Origin: Zea mays
Lineage: Eukaryota > Streptophyta > Magnoliopsida > Poales > Poaceae
Reading direction: 5' to 3'
NCBI RefSeq assembly: GCF_902167145.1
Contig: NC_050104.1
Location: 95,739,849 to 95,803,848, forward strand
Length of the DNA: 64,000 bases
Shown here: positions 11,165-21,660 of the stretch, piece after piece
Position numbering within the stretch: position 1 is the stretch's first letter
Layout of the letters: the number at the start of each line of letters is the position of its first letter
Notes under the pieces: generated by a model
Databases searched by the model: none
Told to the model about the DNA's origin: nothing
Seen by the model: only the letters and a program-made list of their open reading frames with translations
Position numbers and translations under genes: made by a program

Positions 11165-12442
11165 TGTTAGAAATATGCCCTAGAGATAATCATAGAGATG
11201 AGCATATTTCTTTGTATCCATGATATATATATATATTGCTTAATTGAATATCCATGGAAGGCACCTTGTATTGATTAGCAATTATGTGAATTGTTTGTGA
11301 GATTCTTTACTTATATGGTTATTCTAAATGATGTCCCTAGTCAGAGTCGATGACTAGCACATGTATTAGTTGATGACTACATTTCACAAGTCATGAACAT
11401 GGAGATGTTAAACTAATAATGTGGGCGCATGTATGACATGAGGCTGGACCGACCCAACGTGAGATATTGTAATATAGTTCTCTTCTTGCAACATGAATAC
11501 TGTATCCTTAGACCTGAGATTGTCGCATGTTCTCAAGATGTGAATTGACTTACTTAGGGACTATCAAACGCTATCTCGTAACTGGGTAGTTATAAAGGTA
11601 GTTTTGGGTTTGTCAGGAAGCATGCTGTGAGGCATGGTCAGTCAAGATGGAATTTGTCCCTCTCTTTGTGAGAGAGATATCTCTGGGCCCCTCGAGTGAT
11701 TGGATCAAGAAATGCATGGCCGTGCTAGGGTTAAGAGTTAACCATTGAAAGGATTCCAATTCACAGTATCGAGAAAGAGAGGTCAGCTTAGAGCCAGACC
11801 AAATATCGTGAGACAAAGGGAACAGCATGTACGTAATGTCGCAATGGTTCGTCTGATATGATCTTTACGTACACATAGGAGTTGACATGTCTTGCTAGAG
11901 GCCGCTGTCAATTATTGGGCCAAGTAAGAGTACTCGGGCTATGTCTATTTGTACGTGAACCTATAGGGTCACACACTTAAGGGGAAGGAAGCCTAATTCG
12001 GATTAGATCCGAAATTAGACTGGGCTTTAGGGTTAATGATGGGCCTCGGCGTCAGAAGCCCACCATAACGCCTATATAATGAGGGGCGGGGGTGCGGTTA
12101 AGGATAACCTAATTCGCCACCAGCGAACTAACAGCCGCCGCCCACCTCTCGCCCTCGCCAAGCCGCCGTCGCGAACCTAGCAGTTCGGTACGCGGCGCTT
12201 CCTCCCTGTACGTGTGGATACCTCGGAGGTGCTACATCTGGAGCACTTGGACGAACCGCGCGAGGACGTGAAGGACGCCGGCGACTGCACGGCACTGCTC
12301 AACGCGTTCGTCTACATCGAGACGTCTTCCGCTGCTCTGCGCGTCTAGTGGTAATTCCATGACCTATAACCGCAGTAGTTCTTGGTATTATGGGGATGAA
12401 AATTTTTGTTTTGCGCTAGCGTAGCCTCCCCGTAATCCCACA
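11165..12442 (+). mobile_element. Solo LTR of a copia-type retrotransposon (element E)
   Basis: A 1278-bp sequence begins tgttagaaatatgccctagag and ends cgtaatcccaca. It is flanked by the perfect TSD CTTCC (11160-11164 and 12443-12447) and interrupts the pol frame of element D within the codons after integrase. The start resembles Angela/BARE-type copia LTRs. A TATATAA box lies at 12073-12079. No internal element sequence remains, so it is a solo LTR, normally produced by recombination between the two LTRs of a full element. Confidence 0.92.
12073..12079 (+). promoter_or_regulatory. TATA box in solo LTR
   Basis: tatataa occurs in the context cgcctatataatgagg, about 370 bp before the LTR end. 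It fixes the LTR orientation as plus. Confidence 0.55.
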
Positions 12443-12447
12443 CTTCC

Positions 12448-13628
12448 TGCATGGCCAGCACCCAGTCCAGATCTAGCAAGGCCTCTTCTACTCTGAAAGG
12501 CTCAATAGAAGAGACAAAGGAGTAATGCTCACAAAAATTAACTAATCTAGAACGAGTAGTTACTCCCTTGCTAATATCACCCAAAATTTGGTCGACGGGA
12601 TGATTCCTTTGAATCGTCGCTCGAACTTGAGTTGGAGGTGCCTGAGGTGCTTCTTCCTCTTCAACTTGAACATCCTGTGCTCCCCCTTGATCACACGCCT
12701 CCTCTTGATGAACCTGTTCATCGTCTTGAGTTGCGGAATGCACCATTATTGAGTAAGAAGGTTGATCTTGCTCCAATTGTTCCTGTGGTCGCACATTGCC
12801 AATCGCCATGGTGCGCATAGCGGTCGTTGGAACATCTTCTTCATCTACATCATCAAGATCAACAACTTGCTCGCTTGGAGAGCCATTAGTCTCATCAAAT
12901 ACAACGTCGCTAGAGACTTCAACCAAACCCGATGATTTGTTGAAGACCCTATACGCCTTTGTATTTGAGTCATAACCTAATAAAAACCCTTCTACAGCTT
13001 TGGGAGCAAATTTAGAAGTTCTACCTCTCTTCACAAGAATATAACACTTGCTCCCAAATACACGAAAATAAGACACATTGGGTTTGTTACCAGTTAGCAG
13101 CTCATATGAAGTCTTCTTGAGGAGGCGGTGAAGGTAGACCCGGTTGATGGCGTGGCAAGCCGTGTTCACGGCTTCCGACCAAAACCGCTCGGGGGTCTTG
13201 AACTCTCCAAGCATAGTCCTCGCCATATCGATGAGCGTCCTGTTCTTCCTCTCTACCACACCAGTTTGTTGTGGTGTGTAGGGAGTGGAGAACTCGTGCT
13301 TGATCCCTTCCTCCTCAAGGAACTCTTCCACTTGAAGGTTCTTGAACTCGGACCCGTTGTCGCTCCTTATCTTCTTCACCTTGAGCTCAAACTCATTTTG
13401 AGCTCTCCTGAGGAAGCGCTTGAGAGTCCCTTGGGTTTTAGATTTATCCTGTAAAAAGAATACCCAAGTGAAGCGGGAAAAATCATCAACTATAACAAGA
13501 CCATACTTACTTCCTCCTATACTTAGATAGGCGACGGGTTCGAAGAGGTCCATGTGAAGCATCTCCAAAGGTCTTGATGTGGTCATCACATTTTTGGTGT
13601 GATGAGAGTTTCCCACCTGTTTCCCTGC
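12448..13628 (-). pseudogene. pol: Copia integrase (middle part of pol), cut by the solo LTR
   Basis: The integrase core is visible. The first Asp lies in LHMDLFEP (usually followed by GP rather than EP), the second in IRSDNGSEF, and the Glu in ERKNRTL. A GKPNVSYFRVFGS-type C-terminal domain and an acidic linker follow, leading towards RT. A TAA stop at 13629-13631 separates it from the protease part; position and context fit a CAA-to-TAA change. The reading frame ends artificially inside the solo LTR. Integrase inserts the cDNA into the genome and leaves the 5-bp duplications seen here. Confidence 0.88.
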
Positions 13629-14177
13629 TTAACAAGCTGCACAAGGTCTATCTTTTTCGAAATGTACGTTAGTTAGACCTATCACGTGTTCTCCCTTTAG
13701 AAGTTTGTGAAGGTTCTTCATTCCCACATGTGCTAAGCGGCGATGCCACAGCCAGCCCATGCTAGTCTTAGCAATTAAGCATGCATCTAGACCGGCCTCC
13801 TCTTTTGCAAAATCAACTAAGTAAAGTTTGCCGTCTAATACACCCTTAAAGGCTAGTGAACCATCACTTCTTCTAAAGACAGACACATCTACATTGGTGA
13901 ATAGACAATTATACCCCATATTGCATAATTGACTAACAGATAACAAATTATATCCAAGAGACTCAACTAAAAACACATTAGATATAGAGTGCTCAGATGA
14001 AATAGCAATTTTACCTAACCCTTTTACCTTGCCTTGATTCCCATCGCCGAATATTATTGAATCTTGGGAATCCTTGTTTTTGACGTAGGAGGTGAACATC
14101 TTCTTCTCCCCCGTCATATGGTTTGTGCATCCGCTGTCGATAATCCAGCTTGAACCTCCGGATGCATAAACCTGCAA
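13629..14177 (-). CDS. pol: Copia aspartic protease and pre-integrase zinc-binding domain
   Basis: The frame shows the protease active site WIIDSGCTNHMTG near its start and a GAG-pre-integrase region with WHRRLAHVGM near its end. The final residues, before the stop, read CAAC. It lies in a different frame (+1) from the upstream gag, so it needs either a native frameshift or results from a one-base change. The protease cuts the polyprotein into functional parts. The start is arbitrary because the domain belongs to a larger polyprotein. Confidence 0.85.
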   Translation of the reverse strand: MQVYASGGSSWIIDSGCTNHMTGEKKMFTSYVKNKDSQDSIIFGDGNQGKVKGLGKIAISSEHSISNVFLVESLGYNLLSVSQLCNMGYNCLFTNVDVSVFRRSDGSLAFKGVLDGKLYLVDFAKEEAGLDACLIAKTSMGWLWHRRLAHVGMKNLHKLLKGEHVIGLTNVHFEKDRPCAAC

Positions 14178-14184
14178 GGCAAAT

Positions 14185-16578
14185 TTAGGCTTGGGTCTTA
14201 GGTACCCAACTCTCGTTGGGTCCTACAAGGTCAGTGACAATGGTTTTAGGGACCCAAATGCAAGTTTTGTCTCCCTTACATTTGGCCCCTAACTTCCTAG
14301 CAATTACCTTCTTATCCTTTCTACAAATAGCAAAGGAAGCATTGCAAGCATAATAAATTGTAGAAGGTTCATTCATTACTTTCCTAGGAGCATGAACAAT
14401 ATTCTTTCTAGGCACATGAACAATATTTCTCCTAGTCATATTTCTATCATGCATATGGGAAGAACTAGAAGCAAACATGGCATGGGAATCAAAAGCATCA
14501 TAAGCATTATAACCATTATAAGCATTTTTAGATTGTCTCCTACCATGATACATGAAAGCATGGTTCTTTTGCACACTACTAGCCATAGGGGCCTTCCCTT
14601 TATCCTTGGCGGAAATGGGAATCTTATGGCTTGTTAAGTTCTTGGCTTCCCTTTTCAAGCCAAGTCCCTCCTTAATTGAGGGGTGTCTACCAATCGTGTA
14701 GGCATCCCTTGCAAATTTTAGCTTATCAAATTCACTTTTGCTAGTCTTAAGTTGGTCATTAAGACTAGCCACTTCATCACTTAATTTAGAAATTGAAGCT
14801 AGGTGTTTGCTACAAGCATCAATATCAAAGTCTTTACACCTATTGCAAGTTGCAACAATTTCTACACAAGATGTTAATTTACTAGCTATTTCTAACTTAG
14901 CATTTAAATCATCATTTATGCTCCTTAAGCTAGAAATTGTCTCATGGCAAGTAGATAGTTCACACGAAAGTATTTCATTCCTTTTAACTTCTAAAGCATG
15001 AGATTTTTGTGCCTCTACAAATTTATCATGTTCTTCATACAACAAATCCTCTTGCTTTTCTAATAGCCTATTCTTATCATTCAAGGCATCAATTAATTCA
15101 TTAATTTTATCTACCTTGGTTCTATCTAGGCCCTTAAATAAACATGAATAATCTACTTCATCCTCATCACTAGATTTGTCCTCACTTGAAGAAGCATAAG
15201 TAGTGTTTCGGGTACATACCTTCTTCTCCCTTGCCATGAGGCATGTGTGACGTTCGTTGGGGAAGAGGGATGACTTGTTGAAGGCGGTGGCGGCGAGTCC
15301 TTCATTTTCGGAGTCGGATGACGAACAATCCGAGTCCCACTCCTTGCCAAGGTGTGCCTCACCCTTAGCCTTCTTGTATGCCTTCTTTTTCTCCCTCTTG
15401 CTCCCTTGTTCCTGGTCACTTTCATTATCGGGACAGTTAGCAATAAAATGACCAATCTTACCACATTTGAAGCATGAGCGCTTCCCCTTTGTTTTGGTCT
15501 TGCTTGGCTGTCCCTTGCGACCCTTTAGCGCCGTCTTGAAGCGTTTGATGATGAGGGCCATCTCTTCATCATTGAGCCCGGCCGCCTCAACTTGCGCCAC
15601 CTTGCTAGGTAGCGCCTCCTTGCTCCTCGTTGCCTTGAGAGCAATGGGTTGAGGCTCATGGATTGGACCGTTCAACGCGTCGTCGACATATCTTGCCTCC
15701 TTGATCATCATTCGCCCGCTTACAAATTTCCCAAGAACTTCTTCGGGCGACATCTTGGTGTACCTAGGATTTTCACGGATATTGTTCACCAAATGTGGAT
15801 CAAGTACAGTAAAGGACCTTAGTATTAGCCGAACGACGTCGTGGTCCGTCCATCGTGTGCTTCCGTAGCTCCTTATCTTGTTGATGAGGGTCTTGAGCCG
15901 GTTGTATGTTTGGGTTGGCTCCTCTCCCCTGATCATTGCAAATCTTCCGAGCTCGCCCTCCACCAACTCCATTTTGGTGAGTAAGGTGACGTCGTTCCCC
16001 TCATGTGAGATCCTGAGGGTGTCCCAGATCTGCTTGGCATTGTCCAAGCCGCTCACCTTATGATACTCGTCCCTGCACAAGGAGGCTAACAACACAGTAG
16101 TAGCTTGTGCATTTCTATGAATCTGTTCATTGATAAACATAGGACTATCCGAGCTATCAAATTTCATTCCACTTTCCACAATCTCCCATATGCTCGGATG
16201 GAGAGAGAACAGGTGACTACGCATTTTGTGGCTCCAAAATCCGTAGTCCTCTCCATCAAAGTGAGGAGGTTTGCCAAGTGGAATGGAGAGCAAATGAGCA
16301 TTTGTACTTTGCGGAATACGAGAGTAGTCAAAAGAAAAGTTCGAATTAACCGGTTTCCTTTTCTCGTAGTCGTTGTCGTCGTTGTCCTTTTGGGAAGAAG
16401 TAGACTCATCGCTGTCGTCGTAGTAGACAATCTCCTTGATGCGTCTTGTCATCTTCTTCTTCCCATCTTTGCGTTTGTGGCCCGAGCCTGAGTCGGTAGG
16501 CTTGTCATCCTTGGGCTCGTTGACGAAGGACTCCTTCTCCTTATCGTTGATCACGATTCCCTTCCCCTTAGGATCCAT
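14185..16578 (-). CDS. gag: Copia gag polyprotein (797 aa)
   Basis: The frame starts with MDPKGKGIVI, 50 bases after the 5' LTR, and is open for 797 codons. A capsid-type UBN2/gag domain (FDGEDYGFWSHKM... to VSGRMMIKEARY) fills residues about 105-300. A CCHC zinc knuckle, CFKCGKIGHFIANCPD, follows near residue 370. The remainder is a long, charged, partly coiled-coil C-terminus with Lys/Ser-rich stretches. Gag forms the particle and packages RNA. The length fits the large gag proteins of the SIRE/Maximus branch. It is the best preserved protein in the window. Confidence 0.9.
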   Translation of the reverse strand: MDPKGKGIVINDKEKESFVNEPKDDKPTDSGSGHKRKDGKKKMTRRIKEIVYYDDSDESTSSQKDNDDNDYEKRKPVNSNFSFDYSRIPQSTNAHLLSIPLGKPPHFDGEDYGFWSHKMRSHLFSLHPSIWEIVESGMKFDSSDSPMFINEQIHRNAQATTVLLASLCRDEYHKVSGLDNAKQIWDTLRISHEGNDVTLLTKMELVEGELGRFAMIRGEEPTQTYNRLKTLINKIRSYGSTRWTDHDVVRLILRSFTVLDPHLVNNIRENPRYTKMSPEEVLGKFVSGRMMIKEARYVDDALNGPIHEPQPIALKATRSKEALPSKVAQVEAAGLNDEEMALIIKRFKTALKGRKGQPSKTKTKGKRSCFKCGKIGHFIANCPDNESDQEQGSKREKKKAYKKAKGEAHLGKEWDSDCSSSDSENEGLAATAFNKSSLFPNERHTCLMAREKKVCTRNTTYASSSEDKSSDEDEVDYSCLFKGLDRTKVDKINELIDALNDKNRLLEKQEDLLYEEHDKFVEAQKSHALEVKRNEILSCELSTCHETISSLRSINDDLNAKLEIASKLTSCVEIVATCNRCKDFDIDACSKHLASISKLSDEVASLNDQLKTSKSEFDKLKFARDAYTIGRHPSIKEGLGLKREAKNLTSHKIPISAKDKGKAPMASSVQKNHAFMYHGRRQSKNAYNGYNAYDAFDSHAMFASSSSHMHDRNMTRRNIVHVPRKNIVHAPRKVMNEPSTIYYACNASFAICRKDKKVIARKLGAKCKGDKTCIWVPKTIVTDLVGPNESWVPKTQA

Positions 16579-16613
16579 CTCTTCGGGCGGTTAGTCCCTT
16601 TCTTGAAGAGAAC

Positions 16614-16627
16614 GGCTCTGATACCAA
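16614..16627 (-). other. Primer binding site of element D (initiator Met tRNA)
   Basis: The minus strand reads TTGGTATCAGAGCC next to the 5' LTR end at 16629. TGGTATCAGAGC is the standard initiator-tRNA primer site of plant LTR elements. Confidence 0.92.
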
Positions 16628-16628
16628 T

Positions 16629-17879
16629 TGAGAGCACCTAGAGGCGGGGGATGAATAGGTGATCCTGTAAAACTTGAAAACTTAACTCACAAAAACTTGA
16701 TTAAGTGTTAGCACAATAATTGCCAAGTGGCTAGAGAGGAGTCTTCAACAAAACACAATAACCACAAGAGATCAATCACAGAGATGGCACAGTGGTTTAT
16801 CCCGTGGTTCGGCCAAGACCAACGCTTGCCTACTCCATGTTGTGGCGTCCCAACGGACGAGGGTTGCAATCAACCCCTCTCAAGCAGTCCAAAGACCCAC
16901 TTGAATACCATAGTGTTTTGCTTTGCTTTTCTTAATCCCGTTTACGAGGAATCTCCACAACTTGGAGTCTCTCGCCCTTACACTTGAAGTTCACAGAGAA
17001 GCGCGGAGTAAGGGAGGGATTAGCAACTCACACAAGACACAAAGATCACAACAAATACGCACACACAAGACCCAGACTTAAGCTCAAAAGACTAGCACAC
17101 TAGAACGAAGCTCAAATCACTAGAATGTTGAACAAGCGCGCAAGAATGGAGTGTGAGTGATCAAGATTGCTCAAGGAATGCTTGGTATCCTCCTCCATGC
17201 GCCTAGGGGTCCCTTTTATAGCCCCAAGGCAGCTAGGAGCCGTTGAGAGCATTCCAGGAAGGCTGATCTTGCCTTCTGTCGCCTGGCGCACCGGACAGTC
17301 CGGTGCACCACCGGACACTGTCCGGTGCGGATATCCTTCCTTATTTGGCGAAGCCGACCGTTGGCACCTGGGAGCCGTTGGCGCACCGGACACTGTCCGG
17401 TGCACACCGGACAGTCCGGTGCCCCCTCCCGACCGTTGGCTCGGCCACGAGTCTTGCGCAGATCGCGCAGCCGACCGTTGGCCCGGCCGACCGTTGGCTC
17501 ACCGGACAGTTCGGTGCACACCGGACAGTCCGGTGAATTATAGTCGTACGCCGTTAATTCCTTCCCGAGAGCGGCAAGTTTGCCTGAGCCAGTCTGGCAC
17601 ACCAGACACTGTCCGGTGCACCACCGGACAGTCCGGTGCACCTAGACCGAGCTGACTTTGGCTGAACAGAGCCATCTCATTTCCAATTCAACCTTTCCTG
17701 TTTCCAGCACTTAGACACAATATATTAGTCCACAAAACAATGTACTAAGTCTAGAAACATACCTTTTGACATGATTTGCACTTTGTCCACCACATTGCAT
17801 AGATCAACACAAAAGCACTTGCGTTGGCACTCAATCACCAAAATACTTAGAAATGGCCCAAAGGCACATTTCCCTTTCA
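16629..17879 (-). mobile_element. 5' LTR of copia element D
   Basis: This 1251-bp LTR begins tgaaaggg on the minus strand. TATAAAA lies at 17214-17220 on the minus strand, and the palindrome cluster occupies about 17284-17641. It pairs with 7666-8913. Confidence 0.95.
17214..17220 (-). promoter_or_regulatory. TATA box in 5' LTR of element D
   Basis: The minus strand has tataaaa in the LTR that would drive the genomic RNA. The palindrome cluster sits immediately upstream in the direction of transcription. Confidence 0.65.
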
Positions 17880-17884
17880 GCTAC

Positions 17885-19632
17885 GACAGCGGGGAGGATC
17901 GGAGTCCCTCGCCCGAACCACCCGGTACGTAGGCTTTCAGCCGCGCCATACGACGGGCGCCGTTCCCGACCCGGTTCTGAACCCCGACTACTATCACAAA
18001 GTACTCGGGGAGACGAGACCGGAACTGTGGCTCGTACACTACCGGCTGGCCTGCCAACTGGGTGGAACGGACGATGACAACCTCATCATCCGCAAACTCC
18101 CCCTGTTCCTCTCCGACACCGCTCGCGCCTGGTTGGAGCACCTGCCTCCAAGGCAGATCTCCAACTGGGACAACCTGGTCCAAGCCTTCGCCGGCAATTT
18201 CCAGGGCACGTACGTGCGCCCTGGGAACTCCTGGGACCTCCGAAGCTGCCGACAGCAGCCAGGAGAGTCTCTCCGGGACTACATCCGGCGATTCTCGAAG
18301 CAGCGCACCGAGCTGCCCAACATCACCGATTCAGATGTCATCGGCGTGTTCCTCGTCGGCACCACTTGCCGCGACCTGGTCAGCAAGCTGGGTCGAAAGA
18401 CCCCCACCAGGGCGAGCGAGCTGATGGACATCGCCACCAAGTTTGCCTCTGGCCAGGAGGCGATTGAGGCTATCTTCCGGAAGGACAAGCAGCCCCAGGG
18501 CCGCCCACCGAAAGATGCCCCCGAGGCGTCAACTCAGCGCGGCGCCAAGAAGAAAGGCAAGAAGAAGTCGCAAGCGAAACGCGACACCGCCGACGCGGAC
18601 CTTGTCGCCGCCGCCGAGCACAAGAACCCTCGGAAACCCCCCGAAGGTGCCAACCTCTTCGACAAGATGCTCAAGGAGCCGTGCCCCTATCATCAGGGGC
18701 TCGTCAAGCACACCCTTGAGGAGTGCGCTATGCTTCGGCGCCACTTCCACAGGGCCGGGCCACCCGCGGAGGGTGGCAGGGCTCGCGACAACGACAAGAA
18801 GGAAGATCACCAGGCAGGAAAGTTCCCCGAGGTCCGCGACTGCTTCATGATCTACGGTGGGCAAGCGGCGAACGCCTCGGCTCGGCACCGCAAGCAAGAG
18901 CGTCGGGAGGTCTGTTCGGTAAAGGTGGCGGCGCCAGTCTACCTAGACTGGTCCGACAAGCCCATCACCTTCGACCAAGCCGACCACCCCGACCACGTGC
19001 TGAGCCCGGGGAAATACCCGCTCGTTGTTGACCCCATCATCGGCGACGTCAGGCTCACCAAGGTCCTCATGGACGGAGGCAGCAACATCAACATCATCTA
19101 TGCCGAGACCCTCGGGCTCCTGCGTGTTGATCTGTCCTCGGTCCGGGCAGGCGCTGCGCCTTTCCACGGGATCATCCCCGGGAAGCGCGTCCAGCCCCTC
19201 GGACAACTCGACCTTCCCGTCTGCTTCGAAACACCCTCCAACTTCCGAAGGGAGACCCTCACGTTCGAGGTGGTCGGGTTCCGAGGAACCTACCACGCAG
19301 TATTGGGGAGGCCATGCTACGCGAAGTTCATGGCCGTCCCCAACTACACCTACCTCAAGCTCAAGATGTCGGGCCCCAACGGGGTCATCACCGTCGGCCC
19401 CACGTACCGACACGCGTTCGAATGCGACGTCGAGTGCGTGGAGTACGCCGAGGCCCTCGCCGAGTCTGAGGCCCTCATCGCCGACCTGGAAAGCCTCTCT
19501 AAGGAGGTGCCAGACGTGAAGCGCCACACCGGCAACTTCGAGCCAACGGAGACGGTTAAGTCCGTCCCCCTCGACCCCAGCAGCGACGCTTCCAAGCAGA
19601 TCCGGATCGGCTCGGAGCTCGATCCCAAATAG
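17885..19632 (+). pseudogene. gag: Huck-like gag C-terminal part and protease (broken)
   Basis: Gag resumes here after the nested copia element. Two in-frame stops (about 17930 TAG and 17978 TGA) and a frame change in a G run near 18014 precede the long open stretch 18133-19632. That stretch contains the retrotransposon gag core (WLEHLPPRQISNWDNL, DYIRRFSKQRTELP), a Lys-rich linker, a knuckle-like CPYHQGLVKHTLEEC, and an aspartic-protease region with LMDGGSNINIIYAETLG near 19070 (D-G-G instead of D-S/T-G, a form I associate with this lineage). It ends at TAG (19630-19632), and the same frame continues into RT. Confidence 0.85.
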
Positions 19633-21660
19633 GAAGTAGTGCTCGTCGACTTTCTCCGCGCAAACACCGACGTTTTCGCGTGTAGTCCCTCGGACATGCC
19701 AGGCATACCGAGGGATGTCGCCGAGCACTCGCTGGATATCTGAGCTGGAACCCGGCCCGTCAAGCAGCCTCTGCGCCGATTCGACGAAGAAAAGCGCAGA
19801 GCCATAGGCGAGGAGATCCACAAGCTAATGGCGGCAGGGTTCATCAAAGAGGTATTCCATCCCGAATGGCTTGCCAACCCTGTGCTTGTGAGAAAGAAAG
19901 GAGGGAAATGGCAGATGTGTGTAGACTACACTGGTCTAAACAAAGCATGTCCGAAGGTTCCCTACCCTCTGCCTCGCATCGATCAAATCGTGGATTCCAC
20001 TGCTGGGTGCGAAACCCTGTCTTTCCTCGATGCCTACTCAGGGTATCACCAAATCAGGATGAAAGAGTCCGACCAGCTCGCGACTTCTTTCATCACACCC
20101 TTCGGCATGTACTGCTATGTCACCATGCCGTTCGGCTTGAGGAATGCGGGTGCGACGTACCAGCGGTGCATGAACCATGTGTTCGGCGAACACATTGGCC
20201 GGACGGTCGAGGCCTACGTCGATGACATCATAGTCAAGACGAGGAAAGCCTCCGACCTCCTTTCCGACCTTGAAGCGACATTCCGATGTCTCAAGGCGAA
20301 AGGCGTGAAGCTTAACCCGAGAAGTGTGTCTTTGGGGTTCCCCGAGGCATGCTCTTGGGGTTCATTGTCTCCGAGCGGGGCATCGAGGCCAACCCGGAGA
20401 AGATCGCGGCCATCACCAGCATGGGGCCCATCAAGGACTTGAAAGGCGTACAGAGAGTCATGGGATGTCTTGCGGCTCTGAGCCGTTTCATCTCACGCCT
20501 CGGCGAAAGAGGCCTGCCTCTATACCGCCTCTTAAGGAAGGCCAAGTGCTTCACTTGGACCCCTGAGGCCGAGGAAGCCCTCGGGAACCTGAAGGCGCTC
20601 CTCACCAACGCGCCCATCTTGGTGCCTCTCGCTGCCGGAGAAGCCCTCTTGATCTACATCGCCGCGACCACTCAGGTGGTTAGCGCCGCGATTGTGGTTG
20701 AGAGACGAGAAGAGGGGCATGCATTGCCCGTCCAGAGGCCAGTCTACTTCATCAGCGAGGTACTGTTCGAGACCAAGATCCGCTACCCACAAATTCAGAA
20801 GCTGCTGTACGCGGTGATCCTAACGCGGCGGAAGTTGCGACACTACTTCGAGTCTCATCCGGTAACTGTGGTATCATCCTTCCCCCTGGGGGAGATCATC
20901 CAGTGCCGAGAGGCCTCGGGTAGAATCGCAAAGTGGGCGGTGGAAATTATGGGCGAAGCGATCTCGTTCGCCCCTCGGAAGGCCATCAAGTCCCAGGTCT
21001 TGGTGGATTTCGTGGCTGAATGGGTCGACACCCAGCTCCCAACAGTTCCGATCCAACCGGAACTCTGGACCATGTTCTTCGACGGGTCGCTGATGAAGAC
21101 AGGAGCAGGCGCAGGCCTGCTCTTCATCTCGCCCCTCAGAAAGCATCTACGCTACGTACTACGCCTCCAATTCCCGACGTCCAACAATGTGGCTGAGTAC
21201 GAGGCTCTGGTCAACGGGTTGCACATCGCCATCGAGCTAGGGGTCTGACGCCTCGACGCTCGCGGTGACTCGCAACTCGTCATCGACCAAGTCATGAAGA
21301 ACTCCCACTGCCGCGACCCGAAGATGGAGGCCTACTGCGATGAGGTTCGGCGCCTGGAAGACAAGTTCTACGGGCTCGAGCTCAACCACATCGCCCGGCG
21401 CTACAACGAGACTGCGGACGAGCTGGCTAAAATAGCCTCGGGGCGAACAACGGTTCCCCCGGACGTCTTCTCCCGAGACCTGCATCAACCCTCCGTCAAG
21501 ATCGACGACACGCCCGAGCCCGAGGCACCCTCGGCCCAGCCCGAGGTACCCTCGGCTCAGTCCGAGGCACCCTCGGCTCGGCCCAAGGCACCCTCAGCTC
21601 GGCCCGAGGCACCCTCGGTTCAGCCCGAGGTACCCTCGGCCCCCGAGGGTGAGGCACTGT
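19633..21660 (+). pseudogene. pol: Huck-like reverse transcriptase and RNase H (broken)
   Basis: RT motifs are clear: MCVDYTGLNKACPK, LDAYSGYHQI, MPFGLRNAGATYQR and the active site YVDDIIVK near 20215. A TGA at 19741-19743 interrupts the start. A one-base loss near 20320 shifts the frame after KLNP; the next frame (20349-21248) carries the connection and the RNase H with FFDGSLMKTGAGAG. A TGA at 21246-21248 interrupts RNase H, and the same frame continues with GDSQLVIDQV and an A-T-rich zone of PSAQPE repeats (21520-21650). The changes make this copy inactive. Confidence 0.88.

Larger units (their letters stand above)
7666..17879 (-). mobile_element. Opie/Ji-like Ty1/copia retrotransposon (element D), nested in element C
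   Basis: On the minus strand the order is 5' LTR (16629-17879), primer site, gag, protease-integrase, RT-RNase H, purine tract and 3' LTR (7666-8913). The integrase-before-RT order defines Ty1/copia. The TSD is GCTAC (7661-7665 and 17880-17884). LTR ends are tgaaagg...ctctca on the minus strand. The LTR style with repeated CCGGACAGTCCGG palindromes and the gag start MDPKGKG point to the Opie/Ji group. A solo LTR interrupts pol at 11165-12442, and one further stop separates the protease part from the integrase. Confidence 0.95.

Noticed and set aside
18943..19821. 292-codon antisense frame opposite the Huck-like protease
   Set aside because: It is the shadow of a high-GC coding frame. It overlaps gag/protease codons exactly and has no family resemblance.
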